Source of the DNA: Euonymus europaeus
Taxonomy: Eukaryota > Streptophyta > Magnoliopsida > Celastrales > Celastraceae
NCBI GenBank assembly: GCA_963580455.1
Contig: OY756958.1
Location: 1,004,501 to 1,068,500, forward strand
Direction: 5' to 3'
Length of the DNA stretch: 64,000 nucleotides
Shown here: positions 12,401-25,780 of the stretch, piece after piece
How positions within the stretch are numbered: position 1 is the stretch's first letter
How the letters are laid out: each line of letters begins with the position of its first letter
Made by a program: the position numbers and the translations under genes
Notes under the pieces: generated by a model
What the model saw: only the letters and a program-made list of their open reading frames with translations
The model's database searches: none
Told to the model about the DNA's origin: nothing

Positions 12401-15400
12401 CAGAACTCGTGGCTAGTAGGTCTCGTTTCACCTAGTTAGCCGCGAAATGTGGTTTCTTTACGTAAACGGTTTTACGAATATCCGTTGACTCCGAGTTCTG
12501 AATTCGGTGATTTTTAGCTTGATTTCACACTACTTTTCGAGCTCTACAATCCTGGCATTTTGGATTTTGATTTCAGAACTCGTGGCTAGTAGGTCTCGTT
12601 TCACCTAGTTAGCAGCGAAATGTGGTTTCTTTACGTAAACGGTTTTATTAATATCCGTTGACTCCGACTTCTGAATTCGTTGAATTTTAGCTTGATTTCA
12701 CACTACTTTTCGAGCTCTACAATCTTGGAGTTTCGTATTTACATTTCAGAACTCGTGGCTAGTAGGTCTCGTTTCACCTAGTTAGCCGCGAAATGTGGTT
12801 TCTTTACGTAAACGGTTTTACGAATATCCGTTGACTCCGAGTTCTGAATTCGGTGATTTTTAGCTTGATTTCACACTAGTTTTCGAGCTCTACAATCCTG
12901 GCACTTTGGATTTTGATTTCAGAACTCGTGGCTAGTAGGTCTCGTTTCACCTAGTTAGCAGCGAAATGTGGTTTCTTTACGTAAACGGTTTTATGAATAT
13001 CCGTTGACTCCGACTTCTGAATTCGGTGAATTTTAGCTTGATTTCGCACTACTTTTCGAGCTCTACAATCTTGGAGTTTCGTATTTACATTTCAGAACTC
13101 GTGGCTAGTAGGTCTCGTTTCACCTAGTTAGCCGCGAAATGTGGTTTCTTTACATAAACGGTTTTATGAATATCCGTTGACTCCGAGTTCTGAATTCGGT
13201 GATTTTTAGCTTGATTTCACACTACTTTTCGAGCTCTACAATCCCGAAATTTCAGATTTTGATTTCAGAACTCGTGGCTAGTAGGTCTCGTTTCACCTAG
13301 TTAGCAGCGAAATGTGGTTTCTTTACGTAAACGCTTTTATGAATATCCGTTGACTCCGACTTCTGAATTCGTTGAATTTTAGCTTGATTTCACACTACTT
13401 TTCGAGCTCTACAATCTTGGAGTTTCGTATTTACATTTCAGAAATCGTGGCTAGTAGGTCTCGTTTCACCTAGTTAGCCGCGAAATGTGGTTTCTTTACG
13501 TAAACGGTTTTACGAATATCCGTTGACTCCGAGTTCTGAATTTGGTGATTTTTAGCTTGATTTCACACTAGTTTTCGAGCTCTACAATCCTGGCATTTTG
13601 GATTTTGATTTGAGAACTCCTGGCTAGTAGGTCTCGTTTCACCTAGTTAGCAGCGAAATGTGGTTTATTTACGTAAACGGTTTTATGAATATCCGTTGAC
13701 TCCGAGTTCTGAATTCGGTAAATTTTAGCTTGATTTCACACTACTTTTCGAGCTCCACAATCTTGGAGTTTCGTATTTACATTTCATAACTCGTGGCTAC
13801 TAGGTCTCGTTTCAGCTAGTTAGCCGCGAAATGTGGTTTCTTTACGTAAACTGTTTTATGAATATCCGTTGACTCCGATTTCTGAATTTGGTGATTTTTA
13901 GCTTGCTTTCACACTACTTTTGGAGCACTACAATCTTGGAGTTTCGTATTTACATTTCAGAACTCGTGGCTAGTAGGTCTCGTTTCACCTAGTTAGCCGC
14001 GAAATATGGTTTCTTTACGTAAACGGTTTTATGAATATCCGTTGACTCCGAGTTCTGAATTCGATGATTTTTAGCTTGATTTCACACTACTTTTCGAGCT
14101 CTACAATCCTGGCATTTTGGATTTTGATTTCAGAACTCGTGGCTAGTAGGTCTCGTTTCACCTAGTTAGCAGCGAAATGTGGTTTATTTACGTAAACGGT
14201 TTTATGAATATCCGTTGACTCCGACTTCTGAATTCGGTGAATTTTAGCTTGATTTCACACTACTTTTCGAGCTCTACAATCCTGGCATTTCGGATTTTGA
14301 TTTCAGAACTCTTGGCTAGTAGGTCTCGTTTCACCTAGTTAGCAGCGAAATGTGGTTTATTTACGTAAACGGTTTTATGAATATCCGTTGACTGCGAGTT
14401 CTGAATTCGGTAAATTTTAGCTTGATTTCACACTACTTTTCGAGCTCTACAATCTTGGAGTTTCGTATTTACATTTCAGAACTCGTGGCTAGTAGGTCTC
14501 GTTTCACCTAGTTAGCCGCGAAATGTGGTTTCTTTACGTAAACGGTTTTACGAATATCCGTTGACTCCGAGTTCTAAATTCGGTGATTTTTAGCTTGATT
14601 TCACACTACTTTTCGAGCTCTACAATCCTGGCATTTTGGATTTTGATTTCAGAACTCGTGGCTAGTAGGTCTCGTTTCACCTAGTTAGCAGCGAAATGTG
14701 GTTTCTTTACGTAAACGGTTTTATGAATATCCGTTGACTCCGACTTCTGAATTCGTTGAATTTTAGCTTGATTTCACACTACTTTTCGAGCTCTACAATC
14801 TTGGAGTTTCGTATTTACATTTCAGAACTCGTGGCTAGTAGGTCTCGTTTCACCTAGTTAGCCGCGAAATGTGGTTTCTTTACGTAAACGGTTTTACGAA
14901 TATCCGTTGACTCCGAGTTCTGAATTCGTTGATTTTTAGCTTGATTTCACACAAGTTTTCGAGCTCTACAATCCTGGCATTTTGGATTTTGATTTCAGAA
15001 CTCGTGGCTAGTAGGTCTCGTTTCACCTAGTTAGCAGCGAAATGTGGTTTCTTTACGTAAACGGTTTTATGAATATCCGTTGACTCCGACTTCTGAATTC
15101 GGTGAATTTTAGCTTGATTTCACACTACTTTTCGAGCTCTACAATCTTGGAGTTTCGTATTTACATTTCAGAACTCGTGGCTAGTAGGTCTCGTTTCACC
15201 TAGTTAGCCGCGAAATGTGGTTTCTTTACATAAACGGTTTTATGAATATCCGTTGACTCCGAGTTCTGAATTCGGTGATTTTTAGCTTGATTTCACACTA
15301 CTTTTCGAGCTCTACAATCCTGGCATTTCAGATTTTGATTTCAGAACTCGTGGCTAGTAGGTCTCGTTTCACCTAGTTAGCAACGAAATGTGGTTTCTTT

Positions 15401-15550
15401 ACGTAAACGGTTTTATGAATATCCGTTGACTCCGACTTCTGAATTCGTTGAATTTTAGCTTGATTTCACACTACTTTTCGAGCTCTACAATCTTGGAGTT
15501 TCGTATTTACATTTCAGAACTCGTGGCTAGTAGGTCTCGTTTCACCTAGT
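8650..15550. repeat. Twelve-monomer higher-order repeat, 2,076-bp period, about 3.3 copies
   Basis: Several private words recur at exactly 2,076 bp, which is twelve times 173: 'cccga' at 9091, 11167 and 13243; 'gagaactcctgg' at 9460, 11536 and 13612; 'gactgcgag' at 12314 and 14390. The register fails at about 8.65 kb on the left, where 'gacttc' faces 'gagttc', and at about 15.55 kb on the right. A few substitutions separate copies, for example 'cccgacat' against 'cccgaaat', so the copies are close but not identical. Confidence 0.88.
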
Positions 15551-15569
15551 TAGCCGCGAAATGTGGTTT

Positions 15570-18500
15570 CTTTACGTAAACGGTTTTATGAATATCCGTT
15601 GACTCCGACTTCTGAATTCGTTGAATTTTAGCTTGATTTCACACTACTTTTCGAGCTCTACAATCTTGGAGTTTCGTATTTACATTTCAGAACTCGTGGC
15701 TAGTAGGTCTCGTTTCACCTAGTTAGCCACGAAATGTGGTTTCTTTACGTAAACGGTTTTACGAATATCCGTTGACTACGAGTTCTGAATTCGGTGATTT
15801 TTAGCTTGATTTCACACTAGTTTTCGAGCTCTACAATCCTGGAATTTTGGATTTTGATTTCAGAACTCGTGGCTAGTAGGTCTCGTTTCACCTAGTTAGC
15901 CGCGAAATGTGGTTTCTTTACGTAAACGGTTTTATGAATATCCGTTGACTCCGAGTTCTGAATTCGGTGATTTTTAGCTTGATTTCACACTACTTTTCGA
16001 GCTCTACAATCCTGGCATTTCAGATTTCGATTTCAGAACTCGTGGCTAGTAGGTCTCGTTTCACCTAGTTAGCAGCGAAATGTGGTTTCTTTACGTAAAC
16101 GGTTTTATGAATATCCGTTGACTCCGACTTCTGAATTCGTTGAATTTTAGCTTGATTTCACACTACTTTTCGAGCTCTACAATCTTGGAGTTTCGTATTT
16201 ACATTTCAGAACTCGTGGCTAGTAGGTCTCGTTTCACCTAGTTAGCCGCGAAATGTGGTTTCTTTACGTAAACGGTTTTATGAATATCCGTTGACTCCGA
16301 GTTCTGAATTCGGTGATTTTTAGCTTGATTTCACACTACTTTTCGAGCTCTACAATCCTGGCATTTCAGATTTCGATTTCAGAACTCGTGGCTAGTAGGT
16401 CTCGTTTCACCTAGTTAGCAGCGAAATGTGGTTTCTTTACGTAAACGGTTTTATGAATATCCGTTGACTCCGACTTCTGAATTCGTTGAATTTTAGCTTG
16501 AGTTCACACTACTTTTCGAGCTCTACAATCTTGGAGTTTCGTATTTACATTTCAGAACTCGTGGCTAGTAGGTCTCGTTTCACCTAGTTAGCCACGAAAT
16601 GTGGTTTCTTTACGTAAACGGTTTTACGAATATCCGTTGACTACGAGTTCTGAATTCGGTGATTTTTAGCTTGATTTCACACTAGTTTTCGAGCTCTACA
16701 ATCCTGGAATTTTGGATTTTGATTTCAGAACTCGTGGCTAGTAGGTCTCGTTTCACCTAGTTAGCCGCGAAATGTGGTTTCTTTACGTAAACGGTTTTAT
16801 GAATATCCGTTGACTCCGAGTTCTGAATTCGGTGATTTTTAGCTTGATTTCACACTACTTTTCGAGCTCTACAATCCTGGCATTTCAGATTTCGATTTCA
16901 GAACTCGTGGCTAGTAGGTCTCGTTTCACCTAGTTAGCAGCGAAATGTGGTTTCTTTACGTAAACGGTTTTATGAATATCCGTTGACTCCGACTTCTGAA
17001 TTCGTTGAATTTTAGCTTGATTTCACACTACTTTTCGAGCTCTACAATCTTGGAGTTTCGTATTTACATTTCAGAACTCGTGGCTAGTAGGTCTCGTTTC
17101 ACCTAGTTAGCCGCGAAATGTGGTTTCTTTACGTAAACGGTTTTATGAATATCCGTTGACTCCGAGTTCTGAATTCGGTGATTTTTAGCTTGATTTCACA
17201 CTACTTTTCGAGCTCTACAATCCTGGCATTTCAGATTTCGATTTCAGAACTCGTGGCTAGTAGGTCTCGTTTCACCTAGTTAGCAGCGAAATGTGGTTTC
17301 TTTACGTAAACGGTTTTATGAATATCCGTTGACTCCGACTTCTGAATTCGTTGAATTTTAGCTTGATTTCACACTACTTTTCGAGCTCTACAATCTTGGA
17401 GTTTCGTATTTACATTTCAGAACTCGTGGCTAGTAGGTCTCGTTTCACCTAGTTAGCCACGAAATGTGGTTTCTTTACGTAAACGGTTTTACGAATATCC
17501 GTTGACTACGAGTTCTGAATTCGGTGATTTTTAGCTTGATTTCACACTAGTTTTCGAGCTCTACAATCCTGGAATTTTGGATTTTGATTTCAGAACTCGT
17601 GGCTAGTAGGTCTCGTTTCACCTAGTTAGCCGCGAAATGTGGTTTCTTTACAAAAACGGTTTTATGAATATTCGTTGACTCCGAGTTCTGAATTCGGTGA
17701 TTTTTAGCTTGATTTCACACTAATTTTCGAGCTCTACAATCCTGGCATTTTGGATTTTGATTTCAGAACTCGTGGCTAGTAGGTCTCGTTTCACCTAGTT
17801 AGCAGCGAAATGTGGTTTCTTTACGTAAACGGTTTTATGAATATCCGTTGACTCCGACTTCTGAATTCGTTGAATTTTAGCTTGATTTCACACTAATTTT
17901 CGAGCTCTACAATCTTGGAGTTTCGTATTTACATTTCAGAACTCGTGGCTAGTAGGTCTCGTTTCACCTAGTTAGCCGCGAAATATGGTTTCTTTACGTA
18001 AACGGTTTTATGAATATCCGTTGACTCCGAGTTCTGAATTCGGTGATTTTTAGCTTGATTTCACACTACTTTTCGAGCTCTACAATCCTGGCATTTCAGA
18101 TTTCGATTTCAGAACTCGTGGCTAGTAGGTCTCGTTTCACCTAGTTAGCAGCAAAATGTGGTTTCTTTACGTAAACGGTTTTATGAATATCCGTTGACTC
18201 CGACTTCTGAATTCGTTGAATTTTAGCTTGATTTCACACTACTGTTCGAGCTCTACAATCTTGGAGTTTCGTATTTACATTTCAGAACTCGTGGCTAGTA
18301 GGTCTCGTTTCACCTAGTTAGCCACGAAATGTGGTTTCTTTACGTAAACGGTTTTACGAATATCCGTTGACTACGAGTTCTGAATTCGGTGATTTTTAGC
18401 TTGATTTCACACTAGTTTTCGAGCTCTACAATCCTGGAATTTTGGATTTTGATTTCAGAACTCGTGGCTAGTAGGTCTCGTTTCACCTAGTTAGCCGCGA
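15570..18500. repeat. Five-monomer higher-order repeat, 865-bp period
   Basis: The private word 'gactacgag' occurs at 15774, 16639, 17504 and 18369, each 865 apart. The unit order is one 'gactacg' A-type copy, then A, B, A and B copies. The first two units are nearly the same. The third has extra changes ('acaaaaac', 'actaatttt', 'aaatatgg', 'actgttcg') that were later carried into the twelve-mer that follows. Confidence 0.87.
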
Positions 18501-21500
18501 AATGTGGTTTCTTTACAAAAACGGTTTTATGAATATTCGTTGACTCCGAGTTCTGAATTCGGTGATTTTTAGCTTGATTTCACACTACTTTTCGAGCTCT
18601 ACAATCCTGGCATTTTGGATTTTGATTTCAGAACTCGTGGCTAGTAGGTCTCATTTCACCTAGTTAGCAGCGAAATGTGGTTTCTTTACGTAAACGGTTT
18701 TATGAATATCCGTTGACTCCGACTTCTGAATTCGTTGAATTTTAGCTTGATTTCACACTACTTTTCGAGCTCTACAATCTTGGAGTTTCGTATTTACATT
18801 TCAGAACTCGTGGCTAGTAGGTCTCATTTCACCTAGTTAGCCGCGAAATGTGGTTTCTTTACGTAAACGGTTTTATGAATATCCGTTGACTCCGAGTTCT
18901 GAATTCGGTGATTTTTAGCTTGATTTCACACTACTTTTCGAGCTCTACAATCCTGGCATTTCAGATTTCGATTTCAGAACTCGTGGCTAGTAGGTCTCGT
19001 TTCACCTAGTTAGCAGCGAAATGTGGTTTCTTTACGTAAACGGTTTTATGAATATCCGTTGACTCCGACTTCTGAATTCGTTGAATTTTAGCTTGATTTC
19101 ACACTACTTTTCGAGCTCTACAATCTTGGAGTTTCGTATTTACATTTCAGAACTCGTGGCTAGTAGGTCTCGTTTCACCTAGTTAGCCGCGAAATGTGGT
19201 TTCTTTACGTAAACGGTTTTATGAATATCCGTTGACTCCGAGTTCTGAATTCGGTGATTTTTAGCTTGATTTCACACTACTTTTCGAGCTCTACAATCCT
19301 GGCATTTCAGATTTCGATTTCAGAACTCGTGGCTAGTAGGTCTCGTTTCACCTAGTTAGCAGCGAAATGTGGTTTCTTTACGTAAACGGTTTTATGAATA
19401 TCCGTTGACTCCGACTTCTGAATTCGTTGAATTTTAGCTTGATTTCACACTACTTTTCGAGCTCTACAATCTTGGAGTTTCGTATTTACATTTCAGAACT
19501 CGTGGCTAGTAGGTCTCGTTTCACCTAGTTAGCCACGAAATGTGGTTTCTTTACGTAAACGGTTTTACGAATATCCGTTGACTACGAGTTCTGAATTCGG
19601 TGATTTTTAGCTTGATTTCACACTAGTTTTCGAGCTCTACAATCCTGGAATTTTGGATTTTGATTTCAGAACTCGTGGCTAGTAGGTCTCGTTTCACCTA
19701 GTTAGCCGCGAAATGTGGTTTCTTTACAAAAACGGTTTTATGAATATTCGTTGACTCCGAGTTCTGAATTCGGTGATTTTTAGCTTGATTTCACACTAAT
19801 TTTCGAGCTCTACAATCCTGGCATTTTGGATTTTGATTTCAGAACTCGTGGCTAGTAGGTCTCGTTTCACCTAGTTAGCAGCGAAATGTGGTTTCTTTAC
19901 GTAAACGGTTTTATGAATATCCGTTGACTCCGACTTCTGAATTCGTTGAATTTTAGCTTGATTTCACACTAATTTTCGAGCTCTACAATCTTGGAGTTTC
20001 GTATTTACATTTCAGAACTCGTGGCTAGTAGGTCTCGTTTCACCTAGTTAGCCGCGAAATATGGTTTCTTTACGTAAACGGTTTTATGAATATCCGTTGA
20101 CTCCGAGTTCTGAATTCGGTGATTTTTAGCTTGATTTCACACTACTTTTCGAGCTCTACAATCCTGGCATTTCAGATTTCGATTTCAGAACTCGTGGCTA
20201 GTAGGTCTCGTTTCACCTAGTTAGCAGCAAAATGTGGTTTCTTTACGTAAACGGTTTTATGAATATCCGTTGACTCCGACTTCTGAATTCGTTGAATTTT
20301 AGCTTGATTTCACACTACTGTTCGAGCTCTACAATCTTGGAGTTTCGTATTTACATTTCAGAACTCGTGGCTAGTAGGTCTCGTTTCACCTAGTTAGCCA
20401 CGAAATGTGGTTTCTTTACGTAAACGGTTTTACGAATATCCGTTGACTACGAGTTCTGAATTCGGTGATTTTTAGCTTGATTTCACACTAGTTTTCGAGC
20501 TCTACAATCCTGGAATTTTGGATTTTGATTTCAGAACTCGTGGCTAGTAGGTCTCGTTTCACCTAGTTAGCCGCGAAATGTGGTTTCTTTACAAAAACGG
20601 TTTTATGAATATTCGTTGACTCCGAGTTCTGAATTCGGTGATTTTTAGCTTGATTTCACACTACTTTTCGAGCTCTACAATCCTGGCATTTTGGATTTTG
20701 ATTTCAGAACTCGTGGCTAGTAGGTCTCATTTCACCTAGTTAGCAGCGAAATGTGGTTTCTTTACGTAAACGGTTTTATGAATATCCGTTGACTCCGACT
20801 TCTGAATTCGTTGAATTTTAGCTTGATTTCACACTACTTTTCGAGCTCTACAATCTTGGAGTTTCGTATTTACATTTCAGAACTCGTGGCTAGTAGGTCT
20901 CATTTCACCTAGTTAGCCGCGAAATGTGGTTTCTTTACGTAAACGGTTTTATGAATATCCGTTGACTCCGAGTTCTGAATTCGGTGATTTTTAGCTTGAT
21001 TTCACACTACTTTTCGAGCTCTACAATCCTGGCATTTCAGATTTCGATTTCAGAACTCGTGGCTAGTAGGTCTCGTTTCACCTAGTTAGCAGCGAAATGT
21101 GGTTTCTTTACGTAAACGGTTTTATGAATATCCGTTGACTCCGACTTCTGAATTCGTTGAATTTTAGCTTGATTTCACACTACTTTTCGAGCTCTACAAT
21201 CTTGGAGTTTCGTATTTACATTTCAGAACTCGTGGCTAGTAGGTCTCGTTTCACCTAGTTAGCCGCGAAATGTGGTTTCTTTACGTAAACGGTTTTATGA
21301 ATATCCGTTGACTCCGAGTTCTGAATTCGGTGATTTTTAGCTTGATTTCACACTACTTTTCGAGCTCTACAATCCTGGCATTTCAGATTTCGATTTCAGA
21401 ACTCGTGGCTAGTAGGTCTCGTTTCACCTAGTTAGCAGCGAAATGTGGTTTCTTTACGTAAACGGTTTTATGAATATCCGTTGACTCCGACTTCTGAATT

Positions 21501-23400
21501 CGTTGAATTTTAGCTTGATTTCACACTACTTTTCGAGCTCTACAATCTTGGAGTTTCGTATTTACATTTCAGAACTCGTGGCTAGTAGGTCTCGTTTCAC
21601 CTAGTTAGCCACGAAATGTGGTTTCTTTACGTAAACGGTTTTACGAATATCCGTTGACTACGAGTTCTGAATTCGGTGATTTTTAGCTTGATTTCACACT
21701 AGTTTTCGAGCTCTACAATCCTGGAATTTTGGATTTTGATTTCAGAACTCGTGGCTAGTAGGTCTCGTTTCACCTAGTTAGCCGCGAAATGTGGTTTCTT
21801 TACAAAAACGGTTTTATGAATATTCGTTGACTCCGAGTTCTGAATTCGGTGATTTTTAGCTTGATTTCACACTAATTTTCGAGCTCTACAATCCTGGCAT
21901 TTTGGATTTTGATTTCAGAACTCGTGGCTAGTAGGTCTCGTTTCACCTAGTTAGCAGCGAAATGTGGTTTCTTTACGTAAACGGTTTTATGAATATCCGT
22001 TGACTCCGACTTCTGAATTCGTTGAATTTTAGCTTGATTTCACACTAATTTTCGAGCTCTACAATCTTGGAGTTTCGTATTTACATTTCAGAACTCGTGG
22101 CTAGTAGGTCTCGTTTCACCTAGTTAGCCGCGAAATATGGTTTCTTTACGTAAACGGTTTTATGAATATCCGTTGACTCCGAGTTCGGAATTCGGTGATT
22201 TTTAGCTTGATTTCACACTACTTTTCGAGCTCTACAATCCTGGCATTTCAGATTTCGATTTCAGAACTCGTGGCTAGTAGGTCTCGTTTCACCTAGTTAG
22301 CAGCAAAATGTGGTTTCTTTACGTAAACGGTTTTATGAATATCCGTTGACTCCGACTTCTGAATTCGTTGAATTTTAGCTTGATTTCACACTACTGTTCG
22401 AGCTCTACAATCTTGGAGTTTCGTATTTACATTTCAGAACTCGTGGCTAGTAGGTCTCGTTTCACCTAGTTAGCCACGAAATGTGGTTTCTTTACGTAAA
22501 CGGTTTTACGAATATCCGTTGACTACGAGTTCTGAATTCGGTGATTTTTAGCTTGATTTCACACTAGTTTTCGAGCTCTACAATCCTGGAATTTTGGATT
22601 TTGATTTCAGAACTCGTGGCTAGTAGGTCTCGTTTCACCTAGTTAGCCGCGAAATGTGGTTTCTTTACAAAAACGGTTTTATGAATATTCGTTGACTCCG
22701 AGTTCTGAATTCGGTGATTTTTAGCTTGATTTCACACTACTTTTCGAGCTCTACAATCCTGGCATTTTGGATTTTGATTTCAGAACTCGTGGCTAGTAGG
22801 TCTCATTTCACCTAGTTAGCAGCGAAATGTGGTTTCTTTACGTAAACGGTTTTATGAATATCCGTTGACTCCGACTTCTGAATTCGTTGAATTTTAGCTT
22901 GATTTCACACTACTTTTCGAGCTCTACAATCTTGGAGTTTCGTATTTACATTTCAGAACTCGTGGCTAGTAGGTCTCATTTCACCTAGTTAGCCGCGAAA
23001 TGTGGTTTCTTTACGTAAACGGTTTTATGAATATCCGTTGACTCCGAGTTCTGAATTCGGTGATTTTTAGCTTGATTTCACACTACTTTTCGAGCTCTAC
23101 AATCCTGGCATTTCAGATTTCGATTTCAGAACTCGTGGCTAGTAGGTCTCGTTTCACCTAGTTAGCAGCGAAATGTGGTTTCTTTACGTAAACGGTTTTA
23201 TGAATATCCGTTGACTCCGACTTCTGAATTCGTTGAATTTTAGCTTGATTTCACACTACTTTTCGAGCTCTACAATCTTGGAGTTTCGTATTTACATTTC
23301 AGAACTCGTGGCTAGTAGGTCTCGTTTCACCTAGTTAGCCACGAAATGTGGTTTCTTTACGTAAACGGTTTTACGAATATCCGTTGACTACGAGTTCTGA
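17500..23400. repeat. Second twelve-monomer higher-order repeat, 2,076-bp period
   Basis: 'aaatatgg' occurs at 17981, 20057 and 22133, and 'actgttcg' at 18241, 20317 and 22393, all 2,076 apart. The 'gactacg' word alternates at 865 and 1,211 bp (18369, 19580, 20445, 21656, 22521), so the unit is a five-mer plus a seven-mer. In the third copy the seven-mer is only five monomers long (22521 to 23386), so one A+B dimer of 346 bp is missing. Its monomer order differs from the 8.65-15.55 kb twelve-mer. Confidence 0.88.
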
Positions 23401-25608
23401 ATTCGGTGATTTTTAGCTTGATTTCACACTAGTTTTTGAGCTCTACAATCCTGGAATTTTGGATTTTGATTTCATAACTCGTGGCTAGTAGGTCTCGTTT
23501 CACCTAGTTAGCCGCGAAATGTGGTTTCTTTACGTAAACGGTTTTATGAATATCCGTTGACTCCGATTTCTGAATTCGGTGATTTTTAGCTTGCTTTCAC
23601 ACTACTTTTGGAGCACTACAATCTTGGAGTTTCGTATTTACATTTCAGAACTCGTGGCTAGTAGGTCTCGTTTCACCTAGTTAGCAGCGAAATGTGGTTT
23701 CTTTACGTAAACGGTTTTATGAATATCCGTTGAGTCCGACTTCTGAATTCGGTGAATTTTAGCTTGATTTCACACTACTTTTCGAGCTCTATAATCCTGG
23801 CATTTCGGATTTTGATTTCAGAATTCTTGGCTAGTAGGTCTCGTTTCACCTAGTTAGCGGCGAAATGTGGTTTATTTACGTAAACGGTTTTATGAATATC
23901 CGTTGACTCCGAGTTCTGAATTCGGTAAATTTTAGCTTGATTTCACACTACTTTTCGAGCTCTACAATCTTGGAGTTTCGTATTTACATTTCAGAACTCG
24001 TGGCTAGTAGGTCTCGTTTCACCTAGTTAGCCGCGAAATGTGGTTTCTTTACGTAAACGGTTTTATGAATATCCGTTGACTCCGATTTCTGAATTCGGTG
24101 ATTTTTAGCTTGCTTTCACACTACTTTTGGAGCACTACAATCTTGGTGTTTCGTATTTACATTTCAGAACTCGTGGCTAGTAGGTCTCGTTTCACCTAGT
24201 TAGCCGCGAAATGTGGTTTCTTTACGTAAACGGTTTTATGAATATCCGTTGACTCCGAGTTCTGAATTCGGTGATTTTTAGCTTGATTTCACACTACTTT
24301 TCGAGCTCTACAATCCTGGCTTTTCAGATTTCGATTTCAGAACTCGTGGCTAGTAGGTCTCGTTTCACCTAGTTAGCAGCGAAATGTGGTTTCTTTACGT
24401 AAACGGTTTTATGAATATCCGTTGACTCCGACTTCTGAATTCGTTGAATTTTAGCTTGATTTCACACTACTTTTCGAGCTCTACAATCTTGGAGTTTCGT
24501 ATTTACATTTCAGAACTCGTGGCTAGTAGGTCTCGTTTCACCTAGTTAGCCACGAAATGTGGTTTCTTTACGTAAACGGTTTTACGAATATCCGTTGACT
24601 ACGAGTTCTGAATTCGGTGATTTTTAGCTTGATTTCACACTAGTTTTCGAGCTCTACAATCCTGGAATTTTGGATTTTGATTTCAGAACTCGTGGCTAGT
24701 AGGTCTCGTTTCACCTAGTTAGCAGCGAAATGTGGTTTATTTACGTAAACGGTTTTATGAATATCCGTTGACTCCGAGGTCTGAATTGGGTAAATTTTAG
24801 CTTGATTTCACACTACTTTTCGAGCTCCACAATCTAGGAGTTTCGTATTTACATTTCAGAACTCGTGGCTAGTAGGTCTCGTTTCACCTAGTTAGCCGCG
24901 AAATGTGGTTTCTTTACGTAAACGGTTTTATGAATATCCGTTGACTCCGATTTCTGAATTCGGTGATTTTTAGCTTGCTTTCACACTACTTTTGGAGCCC
25001 TACAATCTTGGAGTTTCGTATTTACATTTCAGAACTCGTGGCTAGTAGGTCTCGTTTCACCTAGTTAGCAGCGAAATGTGGTTTCTTTACGTAAACGGTT
25101 TTATGAATATCCGTTGAGTCCGACTTCTGAATTCGGTGAATTTTAGCTTGATTTCACACTACTTTTCGAGCTCTACAATCCTGGCATTTCGGATTTTGAT
25201 TTCAGAATTCTTGGCTAGTAGGTCTCGTTTCACCTAGTTAGGAGCGAAATGTGGTTTATTTACGTAAACGGTTTTATGAATATCCGTTGACTCCGACTTC
25301 TGAATTCGGTAAATTTTAGCTTGATTTCACACTACTTTTCGAGCTCTACAATCTTGGAGTTTCGTATTTACATTTCAGAACTCGTAGCTAGTAGGTCTCG
25401 TTTCACCTAGTTAGCCGCGAAATGTGGTTTCTTTACGTAAACGGTTTTATGAATATCCGTTGACTCCGATTTCTGAATTCGGTGATTTTTAGCTTGCTTT
25501 CACACTACTTTTGGAGCACTACAATCTTGGAGTTTCGTATTTACATTTCAGAACTCGTGGCTAGTAGGTCTCGTTTCACCTAATTAGCCGCGAAATGTGG
25601 TTTCTTTA

Positions 25609-25780
25609 CGTAAACGGTTTTATGAATATCCGTTGACTCCGAGTTCTGAATTCGGTGATTTTTAGCTTGATTTCACACTACTTTCGAGCTCTACAATCCT
25701 GGCATTTTGGATTTTGATTTCAGAACTCGTGGCTAGTAGGTCTCGTTTCGCCTAGTTAGCAGCGAAATGTGGTTTCTTTA
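25609..25780. repeat. 172-bp A-type monomer with one-base deletion
   Basis: The usual 'ctacttttcgagc' is 'ctactttcgagc' at 25681. The same deletion, with the linked 'tttcgcctagttagc' change, recurs in the monomer at 28030-28201, 2,421 bp on, and serves as a marker of the fourteen-mer. Confidence 0.88.
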
